A DNA stretch of 64,000 nucleotides from Flaccisagitta enflata (lineage: Eukaryota; Chaetognatha; Sagittoidea; Aphragmophora). Position 1 is the stretch's first letter; every line of letters begins with the position of its first letter. Below, one piece after another: positions 59,426 through 64,000 of the stretch. The position numbers and the translations under genes were made by a program. Location of the stretch: contig OZ231128.1 of assembly GCA_965153355.1 (NCBI GenBank), forward strand, positions 8,742,001 to 8,806,000, given 5' to 3'. Under the pieces are notes generated by a model. The model was given only the letters and a program-made list of their open reading frames with translations. It was not told the DNA's origin and did not search any database.

Positions 59426-60113
59426 TTCTTTCCATTCTTTCCTTCGAAAAGGCGCGATGAACATCCCCTATGAGGAAATCCATACAAGTAAAATGATGTA
59501 ACCTCAGGGATTTTGGAAAACTAATTTATTCTTCCTTGAATTGAGAAAAACTGTAAAAAAAATCGGTGACCATTTTGAAGCTCTGCAAAAGACCTTTTTA
59601 ATGAGATGTTGCTGGTTGTCCTTACTTTATACGTTTAGAACTGGCATTGGGATGAAGAAAAGTTGTCAGGAATATGAAAATTCACTGCAGAATTTGCATG
59701 ATTTTTGTTTGTTGTAGAAACTAAACACTGAGTAAAAAATTCGTTCTTGGCGCCATTTTGATGAAAATTCGAAGCTCTTTAATTTGCTCATGGATATCAA
59801 GTAAATGTGACAATTCTGAATTGCGTTGGAAACGTTGAGACAAAACTAATAATAGAAAAAAATCCAATTGGTGATATTTTTCTTCAAACTTATGCAATTT
59901 CTAAACAAACAAAGGCAGGAATGCCACACACGACTCGAATAAAAGATCTTTCAAAGGGCTTCACAGGCATCACCAATTTCAATCCATTTTTCTTACATCA
60001 TAACGCGTTATGGTTCAAAAAGGTTTTAAAAATCCGCCATTTTTTATTTCCCCAAGGTTATACGCAAACATGACTAGAAGACCCAAATATTTACCCTGCC
60101 TGCCGCTTCTTTT

Positions 60114-60214
<101 letters not shown>

Positions 60215-60462
60215 CTCTCGTAATCACGGAAACGCAACACTTTACTTCTCTGCGTATGTTGATCCATTCTTCCATTCCCTTTCTATTTGTCTCTCTTTCT
60301 CTTATTCTCTCGTTCTTTTTTTTTTTTTCTTTTTAATTTCTTGGCCTCTTTCTGCGCTTAGTTAAAATTTTGTCGTCATTCCCTTAACTAATACTTTTTT
60401 CCCCCCATTCGCGGCATTTTTCTTGTTAAATCTTAGACATAACGCTTCATTTCAAATGAATC

Positions 60463-60650
60463 TAGTCGCTGCTATGCGACTCTATACCCCGCTTTGTCCG
60501 TCCGTTATTTGATCCCCTTTTTACATTTTTGGGTATTTTTGCACTATTCAGTTGCGGACAAAGTTGCGCCCAAATGCCCAAGTGACTTTTTCCACCACTG
60601 TTCTTGCCCACGTGTCCGTCCTTGTAGAGGTAATGCAACGCTTTTAGTAC
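60463..60650 (+). mobile_element. Diverged type 1 hairpin element
   Basis: AGTCGCTGCTATGCGACT, CTATACCCCGCTTTGTCC, then GTTGCGGACAAAGTTGCGC and GCCCAAATGCCCAAGTGAC words. The 3' end is not found. Confidence 0.6.
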
Positions 60651-61439
60651 TCTGAAATGAGTTAAATTTTATCCACTTGCGTTTGATACACTGACTGTTT
60701 GTTGCAAGTTTGGCTGTATACCTAAGATGAATGAAATTGCAAAACATTCGGATAATTCGGTTCCCTTCGTGGGAGGGACGAAATCCTTCCCTTCCCTTCC
60801 TCCCGAAGGACATATTGTCCCTTGGAACATGTCTAGTTTTCATACTTTTTTATTCCAGATCTAAGAGAAACAGACCAAAATTGACATCCTTTGCTTCAGT
60901 TGTATATATTTCTCTACTGCTATAACAAAACATTTTCTTTGATGATCCAGCCTAAAGATCTTTCCCAGAGCTTTAAAACCATCATGAATTTGATGTGATT
61001 TTTATCAAATTTTCATAGTCAAAATGATCAAAAAAGAAACAGGTTATTATCTCATTACCTCGGGTTTCTCTTGAAAATTTCCAAATCTTTCTCAAGATAA
61101 AAAGGATAGATAAAATTGTCCGATTTGGATAATTTTTTAGGAGCTGTTAGATGAAGGTATGTATTGCTTTCAGTTCAAATGTCATCTAAATCAGAGAAGT
61201 TTTACTATGGTTTTTGGTTATTTTTTGTTGAGCAATCATTCTTCAAATGAGGTCAGAGCAGAAAAGGGGTAGTCTCATTCAAATAGCTCTAACTTTTTAA
61301 CGGTTTGAGCCAGAGTTTCCAGACACGACTCAAATGAAAGATCTTTCAAAGAGCTTTCTAAACATCACCAATTTTAATTAGTTTTTTGCAAATTAAGGTA
61401 GATAGAATTAGTTTTCAAAATTCCGCCATTTTTTATTTT

Positions 61440-61745
61440 CCCAAGGTTATTGTTCCACCTTTCATACTACTCAGTGCCTTGGATAAGAATTTCCGGCGGT
61501 CGCACTATGCTTGACCTCGATTCTATCCTTTAAGGGTATGGTTTCTCAACAATGTTACCCTCGGGTGATTTGTCAAATTTTGGTAACACTGGTAACAATC
61601 ATTTGCCCTGAGCTATTTTGGTAAGCATTAGTGTTTTGGGTTTTGCTAAATGGAAAACTAGGAGTGAAGTCAGTGAAGGCTCACAAGGCCCTCTTCCTTA
61701 TTTTTCAGTTTGTTCATAGTGAGGGATATTGTTCCACCTTTCATA
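61440..61745 (+). mobile_element. Family F repeat, fullest copy
   Basis: Starts TATTGTTCCACCTTTCATAC and ends with the same words (GTGAGGGATATTGTTCCACC), so it is flanked by a direct repeat of its own end. The interior matches the minus-strand copy at 15.6-16.0 kb. Confidence 0.7.
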
Positions 61746-61952
61746 AAGAATAACCTAATAAATAGAATTGTTAATGTTTAGAAAGCTCTTCGAAAGATCT
61801 TTCATTTGAGATGTGTCTGGGATTTTTATCTCAAACGGTTGAGAGGTTTCAGTAGATGTCGTCTAGACTCAGAAATACGAGGAATTCATAATAGGAGGAC
61901 AAAAAAACCTAAAAGACTGATATTTAGAATATACACTGATAAAAGGATGTTA

Positions 61953-62616
61953 CACTTTTTTTTATAAGCACGCACTTTTTTTGGCTGAGGCTGAGCGTGC
62001 TTAGCAAAATCTTATCATTTATCAGTAAGTAATTATCCCATTCACTATAGAACAAAGTACAAAGTAGGGTAAAGAAAACAGTATGGTATAGAGTATTCTA
62101 TATTATAGAATAAAATATAGTCTAAAATATAATAACGACCGTATTTTGTATAAAAAAATATTCAGTATCTTTCACTGACGTTGTCCTATTTTCATATGAA
62201 CCATGGGATGAGATTAGTATCTTGATCTATTATAAACTTTTTATATTTTTAGGGTTATTTAGTATTATAATATATGATTCATTTTTAGTGGTCCTTGTTA
62301 CAGCAATAAATTCTTTTTAACAGAAGTATCTAAGCAATGATATTCTTAAATATTGTTAGAAATTCAATTATCTCTGTCAATATCAAAATCCTGAATATAC
62401 TGACAAATTGATATTATTGATAATTTCAATTTCTATCAAAGTTTTCATCGGTTTTTATGAAATTCCAACTAAAAATTGGCATATTTTTCTAAATTCACAA
62501 AAAAAGTTTTTAAATACGGAAATCTCAGCCTGGAGGGTGCTTAGCAATGTGCTTAAATTTTCCCAATATCTGAGGCTGGGCGTGCTTATAAACGAGGTGC
62601 TTATAAAAAAAAAGTG
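61953..62616. mobile_element. TIR element with TA duplication
   Basis: Ends CACTTTTTTTTATAAGCACG and, inverted, CACTTTTTTTTTATAAGCAC, then repeated TATAAGCACGC and GAGGCTGNGCGTGCTTA words near both ends. TA at 61951-61952 and 62617-62618. 664 bp; no coding capacity. Confidence 0.75.
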
Positions 62617-62619
62617 TAG

Positions 62620-63320
62620 TCGCCATGGAAATACAATTTCATGTGTTTCTTCTAAAATATCAATATTTTGACATATTTTGACGTATCAATATTTTGACAT
62701 ATTCTGACATTGCCAAAAACCAAATTTTCTACAACAGTATATCCAACAATATGTACTGAAAAATATAACTTGTTTAGCCGTTAGCGTAATTATGTGTGAC
62801 AGTTTTGTGGTGCCACCTAACAACCACCAATCGAACGATATTTTAAAAAAATATTTCAATATTGTAGCAAATTTTATTTCAAATACTACAGTGGGGTTTG
62901 TGCAAACCTGATATTTAAAATGAAAGTTGTTCAATTGATGCTTGTGTCCCTGAAATTGTTGGACGTTGGTTGCTGTGGAAACTTTTTTTTCATTATCTAT
63001 AATTGCCAAAATATCAATGTTTTGAACGGATATGCGGAAGGGAAATCGCACAGAATTAAATTTGCTACAACTTTTCCACAATGTGCCTTCTTCCATGTCT
63101 GATTTAACTTCTAGCTAGCAATGCTCAGGCCTGAAATTAGCAAATTTCTAACTAAATTAGACCTTTCAAAACTACTGTAAGATTAATCCCCCGAAACTTA
63201 AATCAATCCCCCCGAAACAGTCCACTCTCTATCTCTTCAAGCCTCCTCAATAGCCAAATTTTGGCTCCATATGCCCATTTGAAGGCTCCATTTTAGGTTA
63301 ATTGTATCATTACTCTTCTA
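62620..63320. other. Gene-free stretch with TATTTTGACATA words
   Basis: CAATATTTTGACATATTTTG is partly repeated at 62660-62710. No supported exon before 63322. Confidence 0.4.
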
Positions 63321-63321
63321 G

Positions 63322-63626
63322 GTGTTGGTTTTGACGCGGCCTTTGGTTCAGCGGCGGCCCTGAAGATTTTTTCTGGGTTAGCATTGCTACCAATTGCGAC
63401 CTACTGCAGCACAGCAACAACCATTTCCGTCTTGGTTGGAACCGCCATAAGGGAAGCCTTGACGAACATGAGTGGAAGAGGTGACGGGATTATTGGAGAC
63501 ATTGTGGAGGAAATTACTGGAGATATCGATGGCGTCTCAAAACCGTTCATCGAAAGGAACGCGAGATTGTTTGGCGAGGCAGCTAAGCTAAAAGCAGGGA
63601 AAGATTATCCCGAAGAATTGCTGAAG
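63322..63626 (+). CDS. Unrecognised gene, hydrophobic exon
   Basis: 305 nt entering in phase 1 and leaving in phase 0 (acceptor CATTACTCTTCTAG, donor GTAAGA). It encodes V-G-F-D-A-A-F-G then SAAALKIFSGLALLPIATYC, S-T-A-T-T-I-S-V and LVGTAIREALTNMSGRGDGI. Later residues IGDIVEEITGDIDGVSKPF and NARLFGEAAKLKAGKDYPEE look helical and soluble. Roughly residues 8-45 are small/hydrophobic and could span or insert into a membrane. I do not recognise the family. Coding is well supported by phase, splice sites and GC-rich third positions. Confidence 0.82.
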
Positions 63627-63702
63627 GTAAGATGTGATATCTGTTACAGTAAGAGGTGATAACTGTTATGATAATGGTTAATTTCTAATCTTTGTTACTA
63701 AG

Positions 63703-63771
63703 GCAAAGGAAACGTCCAATGTGACGCAGCTAAGAAGTGAAACTCGGGATATTCTGAGTAAATTGTACTAT
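63703..63771 (+). CDS. Unrecognised gene, second visible exon
   Basis: 69 nt, phase 0 at both ends: AKETSNVTQLRSETRDILSK then L-Y-Y. Acceptor TTTGTTACTAAG, donor GTGTAC. A charged helix; continues in the exon at 63946. Confidence 0.72.
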
Positions 63772-63945
63772 GTGTACGTTGTTAAAGAGCACTCTCTCTC
63801 TTACACCACTGGCAAAGGCTATCCAGTATCAATGACTCCCAAACGCCATCCCTGCCCACTCGCATGCAATGATGGGCTTTGAATTTCAGAGACAAGTCCT
63901 TGAGAATGAACCTACTGAGAAAACATTCCTTTATTTATCATGTAG

Positions 63946-64000
63946 GAGAAAATTCGGGAGGCAGCTCTTTTGGGGAAGAGCGAGGCATTGGAAACCATCA
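63946..64000 (+). CDS. Unrecognised gene, third exon, cut by the window end
   Basis: The acceptor TTTATTTATCATGTAG is followed in phase 0 by EKIREAALLGKSEALETI. A helical continuation of the previous exon; incomplete. Confidence 0.68.

Overview
This window looks like a repeat-dense nuclear chromosome region of a eukaryote, most likely an animal or a close relative. The reasons are GT-AG introns, two microexons, a C-type lectin domain split by phase-1 introns, and a formin FH2 domain. There is no operon-like gene order, no rRNA or tRNA that I could recognise, and no prokaryotic signal. I could not identify the species. Exon limits come from reading splice sites and codon phase by eye. A 10-base N run at 9751-9760 marks an assembly gap.

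Layout. 1-8900 is almost all repeats: tandem arrays with units of 8, 11, 13, 14 and 20 bp, largely bounded by the ends of one mobile-element family. At 8944-9750 two plus-strand exons encode part of a formin FH2 domain and run into the gap. From 10.1 to about 28.7 kb (possibly 30.1 kb) a minus-strand gene is spread over at least eleven well-supported exons in compatible phase. It encodes an acidic, coiled-coil-rich protein that ends in a proline-rich FH1-like exon and a 25-nt microexon. These phases and motifs would join directly onto the FH2 exons if the contig left of the gap were inverted, so I suspect a mis-oriented contig and one large formin gene.

30-49 kb is mainly repeats with a few doubtful exons (34.7, 40.4, 41.3 and 41.9 kb). 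49.3-53.4 kb holds a plus-strand C-type lectin gene, of which four exons including a 23-nt microexon are visible. 63.3 kb to the window end holds three exons of an unrecognised plus-strand gene.

Mobile DNA is the most striking content. More than 25 copies or fragments belong to a short family that starts with a T-run and a terminal hairpin and ends in GGCCTTGTT or a close variant. At least six subfamilies have different hairpin sequences. In each, the 5' arm, the adjacent hairpin arm and a distal 3' arm have changed together so that complementarity is kept. Also present are fold-back elements of about 600 bp (one with both an empty and a filled target site inside the window), several 450-660 bp elements with terminal inverted repeats and TA duplications, a family with GGGCAGCGGCCCC palindromic ends, and very long CT/GA, CA, GTT, ATTC and GATT microsatellites, many inside introns. 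The genes do not form an obvious pathway; they look like independent host genes embedded in repeats.
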